Source: an uncultured Clostridia bacterium (GTDB lineage: Bacteria; Bacillota; Clostridia; TANB77; CAG-508). From it: a stretch of 44,973 nt of DNA. The translations under genes were made by a program, and so were the position numbers. Under the pieces are notes generated by a model. The model ran no database searches. It saw only the letters and a list, made by a program, of their open reading frames with translations, and had not been told where the DNA came from. Shown here one piece after another: positions 1 through 6,744 of the stretch. Position 1 is the first letter of the stretch. Each line of letters begins with the position of its first letter. The DNA lies in assembly GCA_944387425.1 (NCBI GenBank), contig CALXEV010000010.1:1-44973 (forward strand). The letters run 5' to 3'.

Positions 1-2
1 AC

Positions 3-59
3 CCAGCATTTGAAATGCAAAAAATCTGGAGCAATGAACAGAACTCTATTAATGAATAA
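3..59 (+). CDS. 3' end of an unidentified gene (partial)
   Basis: An open frame enters from the left edge and ends in TAA at 57-59. It gives an 18-residue tail, PAFEMQKIWSNEQNSINE, of polar, protein-like composition. The other two forward frames look less like protein and also stop early. This is too short to name a family. It is probably the C-terminus of a gene lying mainly outside the window. Confidence 0.3.
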   Translation, partial: PAFEMQKIWSNEQNSINE

Positions 60-101
60 TTGATTTTTAGTATACATTATGTTATAATAAAAAATGTTTA
101 G

Positions 102-293
102 TTGGTTAATAGTGAAAATGTTTCTTTTACAGCCATTATGAAAAAACCGGATGGAAAATTTGAACTTCAGATTTACAATAAGACTACTGAGCCTATTGGC
201 GGATATGGTAAGGATTTCTCAAGTTTGGAAGAGATAGAAGAAAAATATCCAAATCTTTTTGAATTGGACGGATATTTCTATGCTTTTCCATAA
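102..293 (+). CDS. Small hypothetical protein (about 51-63 aa)
   Basis: The frame encodes a compact acidic protein with aromatic residues and no membrane segment. The C-terminal half, GKDFSSLEEIEEKYPNLFEL then DGYFYAFP, looks like a folded small domain. The start is uncertain. The frame opens with TTG at 102 directly after a stop codon, with no Shine-Dalgarno sequence in front. The first ATG is at 138 and also lacks a clear ribosome site. It could therefore be a weakly expressed small gene or the remnant of a longer one. I do not recognise the family. It converges on the next gene, with a perfect palindrome between them. Confidence 0.42.
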   Translation: MVNSENVSFTAIMKKPDGKFELQIYNKTTEPIGGYGKDFSSLEEIEEKYPNLFELDGYFYAFP

Positions 294-295
294 TT

Positions 296-335
296 AACCC
301 AAAGGACACATGCATTTGCATGTGTCCTTTGGGTT
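296..335. repeat. Perfect 19-bp-stem inverted repeat between convergent genes
   Basis: The arms at 296-314 and 317-335 are exact reverse complements, starting AACCCAAAGGACACATGCA, separated by only two bases. It sits between two convergent genes, so it may act as a bidirectional terminator. Neither side carries the usual run of T, and a stem this long with almost no loop is unusual for an intrinsic terminator. Confidence 0.8.
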
Positions 336-341
336 AGAGTA

Positions 342-704
342 TTAGTTATTAGTAGACCAGTTTCCATTCCAAAGGATTGAAAATCCAAAAGAAATAGTTA
401 TACTTGAGACTAAATATTGCCAAATTTGCAAATCGAGTAAAACTCCAAACACAAAAGCACTCAATATAAAAATTATAAAAATAGTTACAAGTTTGTACAG
501 AATTCGTTTAAATATTTTTTGTGCTTTCAGAGTTTTTGCGTTTGCAATAAAATAGCCAAATGTCCAAGGAAGTGCACATATTGTAGAGTAAAGCAACCAA
601 TCTTCTCTGTGATTGAATAATTTATGTACAACACAAAGAATAATAAATGTGATTGCTCCAACTGCTAACGAGCCAATAATCCGGCCTTTAATACTTTTAC
701 TCAT
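342..704 (-). CDS. Hypothetical 4-TM membrane protein
   Basis: A 120-residue protein with four predicted membrane helices, around residues 9-27, 37-55, 70-92 and 95-110. Basic loops (KTLKAQKIFKRILYK) lie between helices 2 and 3. The start is well supported: GAAAAAAGGAGGACAATATG places AGGAGG at the right distance. It resembles the small unassigned integral membrane proteins common in Clostridia. I recognise no catalytic motif. It lies downstream of tmRNA on the same strand but has its own promoter-like sequence, so it need not be co-transcribed with ssrA. Confidence 0.75.
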   Translation of the reverse strand: MSKSIKGRIIGSLAVGAITFIILCVVHKLFNHREDWLLYSTICALPWTFGYFIANAKTLKAQKIFKRILYKLVTIFIIFILSAFVFGVLLDLQIWQYLVSSITISFGFSILWNGNWSTNN

Positions 705-737
705 ATTGTCCTCCTTTTTTCTAATCAGTAATAAAGG

Positions 738-771
738 AAAAGTGACACAGGTTTTTACCTATATCACTTTT
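738..771 (-). terminator. Hairpin downstream of tmRNA, likely ssrA terminator
   Basis: Read on the minus strand, AAAAGTGA and AGGT pair with ACCT and TCACTTTT around a short A-rich loop, with a small internal bulge. The sequence continues into a T-rich stretch. It lies 43 bases past the tmRNA 3' end. The promoter of the next gene overlaps its distal side. Confidence 0.6.
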
Positions 772-800
772 ATTATACACTATTTTACATAAATATGCAA
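772..800 (-). promoter_or_regulatory. Sigma-A promoter for the 4-TM protein gene
   Basis: Minus strand TTGCAT (795-800), 17-bp spacer, TATAAT (772-777). The predicted start falls inside the hairpin arm, so the hairpin should act on readthrough from tmRNA more than on transcripts from this promoter. Confidence 0.5.
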
Positions 801-813
801 ATTTCGTTATATT

Positions 814-1169
814 TGGTGGAGATGAGGGGAGTCGAACCCCTGTCCATAATACCATTCACATAAACTTCTCCGAGTGCAGTTTATTATTAAAATTCATTTT
901 TTAATCATTAATAAACAAAAGATTAAAAAATATATCTACTAAATACCCACTGTTTTCGTAGCGCAAACAGCTTTGTTTCCCACTAAATGGCGCCTTATTA
1001 GAATATGTGGGGATATTCTAACAGACGTTGCCGCAAACTAAGCAGCAAATGCTAATTCTCTATTATTATCAGCGTTTATATTTAAAATTTCTCGTTTTTT
1101 AAGTGGCCAACGAGAATCCACTACTCGCTATTTATGCTTCAGATATAATGTCGAAACCATTACATCCCC
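814..1169 (-). ncRNA. ssrA: tmRNA (transfer-messenger RNA)
   Basis: This RNA rescues stalled ribosomes together with SmpB and tags the nascent chain for proteolysis. On the minus strand it begins GGGGATGTAATGGTTTCGAC. It ends in the T-arm/acceptor block GGGTTCGACTCCCC, then ATCTCCACCA with an encoded CCA at 814-816. These are the hallmark tmRNA termini. The tag frame is read from 1073 to 1038: resume codon GCT after ATAAAC, then DNNRELAFAA and TAG, so the tag is ADNNRELAFAA. The middle holds pseudoknot-like pairings, for example the GAATATCCCC region. Its length of about 356 nt is normal for a one-piece bacterial tmRNA. Confidence 0.96.
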
Positions 1170-1180
1170 ATGTAAATTAT

Positions 1181-1209
1181 ATTATACAATAATATAGAGA
1201 AAAAATCAA
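1181..1209 (-). promoter_or_regulatory. Sigma-A promoter of ssrA
   Basis: Minus strand TTGATT (1204-1209), exactly 17 bp, TATAAT (1181-1186). It lies about 11 bases before the mature 5' GGGG of tmRNA, as expected for a precursor trimmed at its 5' end. Confidence 0.75.
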
Positions 1210-1241
1210 TTGAAAAATAAAAACAAAAAATGATATTTATA

Positions 1242-1270
1242 TTGATTTTTAAATCAAAATACAGTATAGT
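1242..1270 (+). promoter_or_regulatory. Sigma-A promoter with a palindrome over the -35 box
   Basis: TTGATT (1242-1247), 17 bp, TATAGT (1265-1270), giving a start near 1277. The -35 box lies inside a perfect palindrome, TTGATTT-TT-AAATCAA (1242-1257), which could be an operator. It would transcribe the small hydrophobic peptide gene with a 5' leader of about 80 nt. Confidence 0.55.
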
Positions 1271-1310
1271 ATAAATCATAGGAAATGAACTAAAAAGCAA
1301 ATGTGTGTTG

Positions 1311-1352
1311 CCACTTGACTACATAGCGACTTGCTATGGGAGAGTGAGGTGG
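1311..1352 (+). promoter_or_regulatory. Structured leader that can mask the ribosome site
   Basis: CATAGC (1322-1327) pairs with GCTATG (1333-1338) around a 5-nt loop. CCAC (1311-1314) can pair with GTGG (1349-1352), which is part of the GAGGTGGTG ribosome site of the following peptide. Burying the Shine-Dalgarno sequence this way is typical of type I toxin mRNAs. The pairing was read by eye, not computed. Confidence 0.45.
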
Positions 1353-1357
1353 TGTTT

Positions 1358-1462
1358 ATGGTAGAATTTTTACTATTCCTAATTATAGGATTTATGATTT
1401 CAATAACTATAAACGTAGCCTTATTGACGATTATATACATAATGTGTACAAATAAGGAATAA
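1358..1462 (+). CDS. 34-aa hydrophobic peptide, putative type I toxin
   Basis: ATG GTA GAA ... TAA encodes a single membrane helix, MVEFLLFLIIGFMISITINV, continuing ALLTIIYIMC and the short polar tail TNKE. A good ribosome site (GAGGTGGTG) lies 7-9 bases upstream. The gene has its own promoter, a structured leader and a strong hairpin directly after the stop. Size, a single helix, a charged C-terminus and a self-contained transcription unit match small membrane toxins of type I toxin-antitoxin systems (TxpA, BsrG and Fst types). I cannot align it to a specific family. The antitoxin would be an antisense RNA; a weak minus-strand promoter is noted in the findings. A short membrane regulator is the alternative. 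Confidence 0.6.
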   Translation: MVEFLLFLIIGFMISITINVALLTIIYIMCTNKE

Positions 1463-1465
1463 ATA

Positions 1466-1506
1466 AAAACACTACATTATGCTTTGGAAGGGCAATGTAG
1501 TGTTTT
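1466..1506 (+). terminator. Intrinsic terminator of the small peptide gene
   Basis: AAAACACTACATT (1466-1478) pairs perfectly with AATGTAGTGTTTT (1494-1506) around a 15-nt loop. The descending arm ends in T4. Because the arms end in A4 and T4, it could also terminate transcription from the other strand. Confidence 0.75.
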
Positions 1507-1614
1507 GCTAATATATTGGCAACATACATTTCTATATGTTTATTTCCTATATTTATTATACATACTATTAAGTATTTTGTCAAATAATTTTTAAAAACAA
1601 AAAAATTTTAAAAT

Positions 1615-1643
1615 GTATATTTTTTTCCTTTTTTGTCATAATA
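1615..1643 (+). promoter_or_regulatory. Sigma-G-type promoter of spoVT
   Basis: GTATA (1615-1619), 17-bp spacer, CATAATA (1637-1643). This matches the Bacillus forespore sigma-G consensus (gHATR, 17-18 bp, cATaMTA) at every position. The predicted start near 1650 leaves a leader of about 27 nt that includes AAAGGAGG. In B. subtilis spoVT is a known sigma-G gene, which supports the call. Confidence 0.6.
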
Positions 1644-1676
1644 AGATTAGAACGAAAAACAAAAAGGAGGAAAAAT

Positions 1677-2231
1677 ATGAAAGCAACTGGAGTTGTAAGA
1701 AGAATAGATGATTTAGGTAGAGTTGTAATACCAAAAGAAATAAGAAAAACATTAAGAATTAAAGAAGGTGAACCTCTAGAAATATTTACTGATAGAGAAG
1801 GACAAGTAATATTAAAAAAATACTCACCAATAGGAGAACTATCAGAATTTGCAACAGGATATGCAGAAACATTATCAAAAACAACAGGACATATAGCATG
1901 CATAACAGACAAAGACACTGTAATAGCAGTATCAGGAGGAGCCAAAAAAGAATTCTTAGAGCAGAACATAAGTGATGAATTAGAACAACTAATGGAAGAT
2001 AAAGAAGTATATACAAGTAAAGACAATAGTGATGTAGCAATGCCAATAACAAAGAATGATAATAATGAAAGAAAATATAATGCACAAGTAGTATATCCAA
2101 TAATTTCTAATGGAGATACAATAGGAACAGTAATATTATTATCAAAAGAAGCAAATACAAAAATGAATGAAGTAGAAAAAAAGGTAGCACAATCTGCAGC
2201 TACATTTTTAGGAAGTCAAATGGAAATATAA
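1677..2231 (+). CDS. spoVT: Stage V sporulation protein T, AbrB-family regulator
   Basis: SpoVT is a forespore transcription factor that modulates sigma-G-dependent genes and spore properties. Residues 1-50 form the swapped-hairpin AbrB DNA-binding domain, MKATGVVRRIDDLGRVVIPK followed by EIRKTLRIKEGEPLEIF, nearly identical to the classical SpoVT/AbrB signature. Residues 55-184 form a GAF-like domain typical of SpoVT and absent from AbrB itself. The 184-aa length fits SpoVT (about 178 aa in B. subtilis), not AbrB (about 95 aa). AAGGAGG precedes the ATG. The gene stands alone, with a sigma-G-like promoter upstream and a strong hairpin downstream. Confidence 0.95.
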   Translation: MKATGVVRRIDDLGRVVIPKEIRKTLRIKEGEPLEIFTDREGQVILKKYSPIGELSEFATGYAETLSKTTGHIACITDKDTVIAVSGGAKKEFLEQNISDELEQLMEDKEVYTSKDNSDVAMPITKNDNNERKYNAQVVYPIISNGDTIGTVILLSKEANTKMNEVEKKVAQSAATFLGSQMEI

Positions 2232-2265
2232 TTTGCCACAGGGGACCGTCCCCGTGGCAAATTTT
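2230..2265. terminator. Bidirectional GC-rich hairpin between spoVT and mutS2
   Basis: AATTTGCCAC (2230-2239) pairs with GTGGCAAATT (2254-2263). Inside, GGGGA (2241-2245) pairs with TCCCC (2249-2253) around a 3-nt loop. T-rich sequence follows on both strands. The GGGGACCGTCCCC core stands out strongly from the AT-rich surroundings. It overlaps the stop codons of both convergent genes. Confidence 0.8.
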
Positions 2266-4615
2266 AAATTTTTAAACTTACAACAGTAACTCCCATTTCT
2301 CCTTCGCCAAAAGTACCAAGTCTAAAAGAATCTACATATTTATTTTTTTTCAAAAATCTATGAATTCCCTCTCTTAAGGCACCAGTACCTTTTCCATGAA
2401 TAATTCTAACAGGAGAAAGTTTTGCAATAAAACAATCATCTAAATATTTATCAATAACAGGAATAGCCTCATCAACCGTATAACCTAAAACATTAATTTC
2501 AGGGCTAACAGATTGAGATTTTGAAGAAATACCTTTTTTATATTTCTTTTCTGATGCTGGCTTAGATGAATTATGAGGTTCTTCTAAATAATTTATATCA
2601 ACCTTTAATTTCATTGCACCAACTTGAACTTGTACAGTATTATCTTTAGAGATATTTGTTAATACAACTCCATCAGAATTCAAATTGCTTACATATACAT
2701 TTGTACCAATCTTAATATTTTCCTTTGAAATAGGATGATATATTTTTATTTCATCAGCCGGAACATTCATTGAATTGATTTGTTCATTCAACTTATTCCT
2801 TAGTTTATTAGCTTGTGAAGAACTTGCACTTGAAGAAATATCTTTTATTATTGAATTAGCTGTTTCTTTAGCATCAAGTAATATTTGCTTTGCTTCTTGT
2901 TTTGCATTTGCAATCAATTCTTTTTCTTTATTTAATACATCAGAATTTTGATGTTTCAAATTTTTCTTTAAAGTTTCAATTTCTTCTAGATTTTTAGAAA
3001 TTTGTTCTTTTTCATTCTCAACTTTAGCCTGCATATCATAGATATTTTTTAGTAAATCTTCTAAATTAATTGTATCTTTGCTAATCATAGAAGAAGCTCG
3101 TGATATAATTTCTTCACTTAATCCAAGTTTTCTACTAATTGCAAAAGCATTACTTTTACCAGGAACTCCAACTAAAAGTCTATATGTTGGTTTTAGGTTT
3201 TCTATATCAAACTCAACACTAGCATTTTCAAAATGTGGATCTACAAGTGCATATTGTTTTAATTCTTGATAGTGTGATGTAGAAACTGTAATACTACCAA
3301 TTTTAGCAAAATATTGCAAAATACTAATTGCTAAATTTGCTCCTTCTAAAGGGTCTGTTCCAGAGCCTAATTCATCTAAAAGAATTAAACTGTCAGATGT
3401 TGCTGAATTAGTAATACTTACAATATTAGTCATATGAGATGAAAATGTACTTAATGATTCACTTATACTTTGTTCATCACCTATGTCTGCAAAAATGTTA
3501 TCAAAAACATATATACTAGAATGTTCATCTGCTGGAATATTCAAACCAGAACAAGCCATTGCAGTTAACAATCCAATTGTCTTTAAAGTTACAGTTTTAC
3601 CACCAGTATTCGGACCAGTAATGACTAAACAAGAGAAATCCTTTCCTAGTTCTAAAGAAGTAGGAACTACGTTAGTTTGGTCTATAAGTGGATGTCTTGC
3701 ATTTTTTAGAACAATATATTTTTTTGTGTTGATTTCTGGTGTTGTGCAATGTAGCTCTAAAGAATAAGTTGCTTTTGCAAAAATAAAATCAAGTTTTCCG
3801 ATAAGCTCAACATCATTTTTCAATTCATTAGTATATGGATATAACATGCCACTTAAATTTTGTAAAATTCTCTCAATTTCTAAACTTTCTTCTATATGTA
3901 AATTAGAAAGTTCGTTATTTAAGTCAAAAACTGCTATTGGCTCAATAAATACGGTAGAACCACTACTTGAAACATCATGCACAAATCCTTTTACATTATT
4001 ACGATATTCTTCTTTTACAGGAATAACGAAACGTCCATTTCTTATTGTAACTATATTTTCTCTAATATATTTTGAATATGTAGAAGAGTGTAAAATTACA
4101 TTTAGTTTAGAACGAATATCTTGCTCAATTCTTCTTTTTCTTCTACGAATGTCTTGTAATTTACTAGAAGCAGAATCTGCAATGGTTTCTTCATCTATAA
4201 TTGCTTTTGAAAAAGTAGATACAATGTTTTGATTTATATATAATTCATTAAAATAATTTTCAATTGCTGAAAAATCTGAAGTTTCTAAAAAGTCTTTTTT
4301 AAAGTATTCTTTTAAATCAAAAGCCATTTGTAAGATATTTTGTAATTCAAGTAAAGCTTTTATGCTTAAAGAACCATAACTTTCCAATGTTTTTAAATAT
4401 ACTGTTATGTCTGCTATTTCTCCAAGTGGAGGAGTACTATTTCTTTGGATTAATATTACTCCTTGAGCTGTTTCATCTAACATTTTTTGAACTTCTTCAA
4501 TTTCGTGTGATGGGCGAAGTTCTAATGCGTATTTTTTTCCTATATATGTTTTGCAATGATTTTCTATTGCTTTTAAAATGTTTTCAAATTCTAATTTTTT
4601 TAAATTGCTGTTCAT
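2264..4615 (-). CDS. mutS2: MutS2 family ATPase/endonuclease with Smr domain
   Basis: MutS2 acts on branched DNA, and its Bacillus homologue also splits collided ribosomes. The 783-residue length is normal for the family. The ATPase Walker A is GPNTGGKT (334-341) and Walker B is LILLDELGSGTDP (410-422). A coiled coil rich in K and E follows (about 520-600). The C-terminal Smr nuclease domain carries the HGKGTGALREG motif (from residue 740). The N-terminal MutS1 mismatch-recognition domains are absent, which separates MutS2 from MutS. The start is preceded by GGAGG and a promoter. The gene is monocistronic and convergent with spoVT. Confidence 0.96.
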   Translation of the reverse strand: MNSNLKKLEFENILKAIENHCKTYIGKKYALELRPSHEIEEVQKMLDETAQGVILIQRNSTPPLGEIADITVYLKTLESYGSLSIKALLELQNILQMAFDLKEYFKKDFLETSDFSAIENYFNELYINQNIVSTFSKAIIDEETIADSASSKLQDIRRRKRRIEQDIRSKLNVILHSSTYSKYIRENIVTIRNGRFVIPVKEEYRNNVKGFVHDVSSSGSTVFIEPIAVFDLNNELSNLHIEESLEIERILQNLSGMLYPYTNELKNDVELIGKLDFIFAKATYSLELHCTTPEINTKKYIVLKNARHPLIDQTNVVPTSLELGKDFSCLVITGPNTGGKTVTLKTIGLLTAMACSGLNIPADEHSSIYVFDNIFADIGDEQSISESLSTFSSHMTNIVSITNSATSDSLILLDELGSGTDPLEGANLAISILQYFAKIGSITVSTSHYQELKQYALVDPHFENASVEFDIENLKPTYRLLVGVPGKSNAFAISRKLGLSEEIISRASSMISKDTINLEDLLKNIYDMQAKVENEKEQISKNLEEIETLKKNLKHQNSDVLNKEKELIANAKQEAKQILLDAKETANSIIKDISSSASSSQANKLRNKLNEQINSMNVPADEIKIYHPISKENIKIGTNVYVSNLNSDGVVLTNISKDNTVQVQVGAMKLKVDINYLEEPHNSSKPASEKKYKKGISSKSQSVSPEINVLGYTVDEAIPVIDKYLDDCFIAKLSPVRIIHGKGTGALREGIHRFLKKNKYVDSFRLGTFGEGEMGVTVVSLKI

Positions 4616-4636
4616 GTCTAACCTCCGAATAGTTAT

Positions 4637-4665
4637 ATTATGCCATAAATTTGCTTTAATTTCAA
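4637..4665 (-). promoter_or_regulatory. Sigma-A promoter of mutS2
   Basis: Minus strand TTGAAA (4660-4665), 17 bp, CATAAT (4637-4642), with TGG just before the -10 (extended -10). It is followed after a short leader by GGAGG and the mutS2 start. Confidence 0.6.
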
Positions 4666-4705
4666 TGGTTAGTGTTTTTGTTTTTTAAAAAATTCTCTTA
4701 AAAAC

Positions 4706-4734
4706 TTGCCAAATTTGGGAAATAAAGTTATAAT
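4706..4734 (+). promoter_or_regulatory. Sigma-A promoter of hpf
   Basis: TTGCCA (4706-4711), 17 bp, TATAAT (4729-4734). The predicted start near 4741 gives a leader of about 40 nt to the hpf ATG. Confidence 0.6.
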
Positions 4735-4781
4735 ATAAATAGGCAAACAAAATTAAGCAAAAAATGAGAGGAGCGATTTTT

Positions 4782-5306
4782 ATGAAAATAAAAATAACAG
4801 GAAAAGAATTAAAAGTAACAGATGCAATTAATGACTATGTAGAAAGGAAAATGGAAAGAATCGAGAAGTACTTTGAAAACGCAGAAGCAGATGTAACAAT
4901 CAGAACAGAAAGAAACGCACAAATTGCAGAAATTAAAGTATCTGCAAATGGAGATATGTATAGAGCAGTTACAGAAGATAAAGATTTATACGCATCTATA
5001 GATAAAGATATAGATATATTAGAAGGACAAATCAGAAAAGCTAAAACTAAAAAAGAAAGAATGTTAAAAGATTCAACTTTAAAAGTATTAGAAGTACAAC
5101 AAGCACCTCATGAGGTTGAAAATGAAATATTAAAAACAGAATATTATGAAATAAAACCTATGACACCTGAGGATGCAAAACTTAAATTACAAGAAAGACC
5201 AACTCAAATGTTCTTGACATTTGTTAATGTTGAAACAGGAAAAACAAATGTTATACATAAATTGAAAGATGGTAAAAATTATGGATTAATTGAGCCAGAG
5301 GCTTAA
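4782..5306 (+). CDS. hpf: Ribosome hibernation promoting factor, long form
   Basis: Long HPF binds the 30S decoding centre in starved cells and dimerises 70S particles into 100S ribosomes. The N-terminal S30AE/YfiA domain runs over residues 1-100: MKIKITGKELKVTDAINDYV, then ...ERKMERIEKYF. A variable linker leads to the C-terminal dimerisation domain (about 115-174), which includes PMTPEDAKLKLQERPTQMFL and the DGKNYGLIEP ending. I chose the second in-frame ATG at 4782 because GAGAGGAG lies 8 bases before it. The upstream ATG at 4764 overlaps the ribosome site itself. It is a single-gene unit with its own promoter and terminator. Confidence 0.95.
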   Translation: MKIKITGKELKVTDAINDYVERKMERIEKYFENAEADVTIRTERNAQIAEIKVSANGDMYRAVTEDKDLYASIDKDIDILEGQIRKAKTKKERMLKDSTLKVLEVQQAPHEVENEILKTEYYEIKPMTPEDAKLKLQERPTQMFLTFVNVETGKTNVIHKLKDGKNYGLIEPEA

Positions 5307-5317
5307 TAATAGATATA

Positions 5318-5349
5318 AAAAAACGATAGTGTAAAAACTATCGTTTTTT
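5318..5349 (+). terminator. Intrinsic terminator of hpf
   Basis: AAAAAACGATAGT (5318-5330) pairs with ACTATCGTTTTTT (5337-5349) around GTAAAA and runs into T7. Confidence 0.9.
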
Positions 5350-5377
5350 TGTGTTAGAAATGATTTGAAATTAGGTA

Positions 5378-5406
5378 TTGACATTTACTGTCTAAAAGTT
5401 TAAAAT
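5378..5406 (+). promoter_or_regulatory. Sigma-A promoter of the VanZ-like gene
   Basis: A perfect -35 TTGACA (5378-5383), 17 bp, TAAAAT (5401-5406). Confidence 0.7.
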
Positions 5407-5456
5407 TAGATAGGAAAAAATTTCAAAAAAGCTAAAAAGATAATAAGAGGTAGAAC

Positions 5457-5948
5457 ATGAATAAAAACATAATAAGAGCAATATTAATAATTTTATTAAT
5501 AGCAACATTTGTTAGAATATTTGCTTTTTCTAGTCAAGATGGAGAAAAATCAAGTTCTGTAAGTAGAAAAGTAACAACAGCAGTAACCCAAAATGTAAAA
5601 AAAATACAAGATATGGATAGTAAAGAAAGAGAGCTAACATTAAATAAAATAGAACATGTTATAAGAAAAATCGCACATTTTTCTATATATACATTAGTGG
5701 GAATACTTATGATGGCATTAATGAGTACATATGATATTTCAAAAAATAAACAAATTTTAGTTAGTATATTAGTTGGAATAATATATGCTACTTCAGATGA
5801 GATACATCAGTATTTTATACCTGGAAGAAGTGCAATGGTAACAGATGTGCTAATTGATACAGCTGGAGTTTGTCTAGGGGTGTTAATTGTATTGATAGTA
5901 TTACAAATTTACATAAAAATTCGCAAAAAAACGACAAAAAAGTATTGA
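5457..5948 (+). CDS. VanZ-like family membrane protein
   Basis: A 163-residue integral membrane protein with helices near 5-24, 78-92, 100-115 and 132-155. The VanZ-family signatures are present: the RKIAHFSIYTLVGIL segment and a DEIHQYFIPGRSA loop followed by DVLIDTAG. VanZ-like proteins are linked to teicoplanin and lipoglycopeptide tolerance and to envelope physiology; the biochemical activity is not settled. The ribosome site is AGAGG. The stop codon overlaps the -35 box of the exopolysaccharide operon promoter and no terminator separates them, so some readthrough into the EPS genes is likely. Confidence 0.88.
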   Translation: MNKNIIRAILIILLIATFVRIFAFSSQDGEKSSSVSRKVTTAVTQNVKKIQDMDSKERELTLNKIEHVIRKIAHFSIYTLVGILMMALMSTYDISKNKQILVSILVGIIYATSDEIHQYFIPGRSAMVTDVLIDTAGVCLGVLIVLIVLQIYIKIRKKTTKKY

Positions 5949-5973
5949 AATAACATAATGTTTATAGTATAAT
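5945..5973 (+). promoter_or_regulatory. Sigma-A promoter of the exopolysaccharide operon
   Basis: TTGAAA (5945-5950), exactly 17 bp, TATAAT (5968-5973). The start near 5980 leaves a leader of about 44 nt with AGGGGGAA before the first EPS gene. Confidence 0.72.
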
Positions 5974-6023
5974 ATAGTTGTTGTGAAATACGCAAAAAAG
6001 AATTTATATTAGGGGGAATATAA

Positions 6024-6740
6024 ATGGAATTAAAAAGTGGAAATCTAGAATATGTTTCAAATGATAATATAACATCACTAGTACCAGTTGACACTTTTGA
6101 ATACCAAAGAAAAGCAACTAATAAATTAGAAAAAATATTAAAAAGACTATTAGATATCATAGTAAGTTTTTTTGGGATATTAGCATTAATACCATTAACA
6201 TTATTTATATATATCGCAAATTTTATTTGTAAAGATAATGGACCAGTTTTTTATACTCAAGAGAGAATTGGTAAGAATGGAAAAATATTTAAGATGTATA
6301 AATATCGTTCAATGGTTGTTGGTGCAGATGAAAAACTAGAAAAATATTTAGCAGAAAATGAAGAAGCACGAAAAGAATATAAAGAGTACAAAAAATTAAA
6401 GAATGATCCAAGAGTAACAAAAGTGGGAAAATTCATTAGAAAGACAAGTTTGGATGAATTTCCTCAATTTGTGAATGTATTAAAAGGTGATATGAGCTTA
6501 GTTGGACCACGTCCATATCTTGAAAAAGAAAAAGAAGATATGAATGGATATTATAAATACATAGTTTCTTGTAAACCGGGACTAACAGGACTTTGGCAAA
6601 CAAGTGGCAGAAGTGATGTTAACTTTAATGACAGAATAGACTTAGATATGTTATATTATAATAATCATAGCTTTAAAACAGATATAAAAATTTTATTTAA
6701 AACAGCAGAACAAATAGTAAAAAGAGAAGGAGCAGTATAA
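6024..6740 (+). CDS. Initiating sugar-1-phosphate transferase (undecaprenyl phosphate)
   Basis: A monotopic phosphoglycosyltransferase that starts repeat-unit synthesis by moving a sugar-1-phosphate onto undecaprenyl phosphate at the inner face of the membrane. The short form has a re-entrant membrane helix (about 42-68). It is followed by DGPVFYTQERIG, the catalytic D-E pair (D144-E145 in SLDEFPQF), GDMSLVGPRP (155-164) and PGLTGLWQTSGRS. At 238 aa it lacks the N-terminal multi-TM region of WcaJ/WbaP. The donor sugar (galactose, glucose or N-acetyl sugar) cannot be told from the sequence. It is the first gene of the EPS operon. Confidence 0.93.
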   Translation: MELKSGNLEYVSNDNITSLVPVDTFEYQRKATNKLEKILKRLLDIIVSFFGILALIPLTLFIYIANFICKDNGPVFYTQERIGKNGKIFKMYKYRSMVVGADEKLEKYLAENEEARKEYKEYKKLKNDPRVTKVGKFIRKTSLDEFPQFVNVLKGDMSLVGPRPYLEKEKEDMNGYYKYIVSCKPGLTGLWQTSGRSDVNFNDRIDLDMLYYNNHSFKTDIKILFKTAEQIVKREGAV

Positions 6741-6744
6741 TCTA

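Noticed and set aside
296..814. Possible integrated island at the 3' end of tmRNA
   Set aside because: tmRNA 3' ends are common integration sites, but I see no integrase, no direct repeat of the tmRNA end and no phage-like gene here.
1580..2100. Two minus-strand open frames over spoVT
   Set aside because: They are low-complexity Ser/Leu-rich readings opposite a strongly supported spoVT gene, with no ribosome site.
5900..5913. ATTACA and TTTACA close together before the EPS promoter
   Set aside because: They are 8 bp apart, not 11, and lie inside the VanZ-like coding sequence, so they do not fit the phased-repeat pattern.
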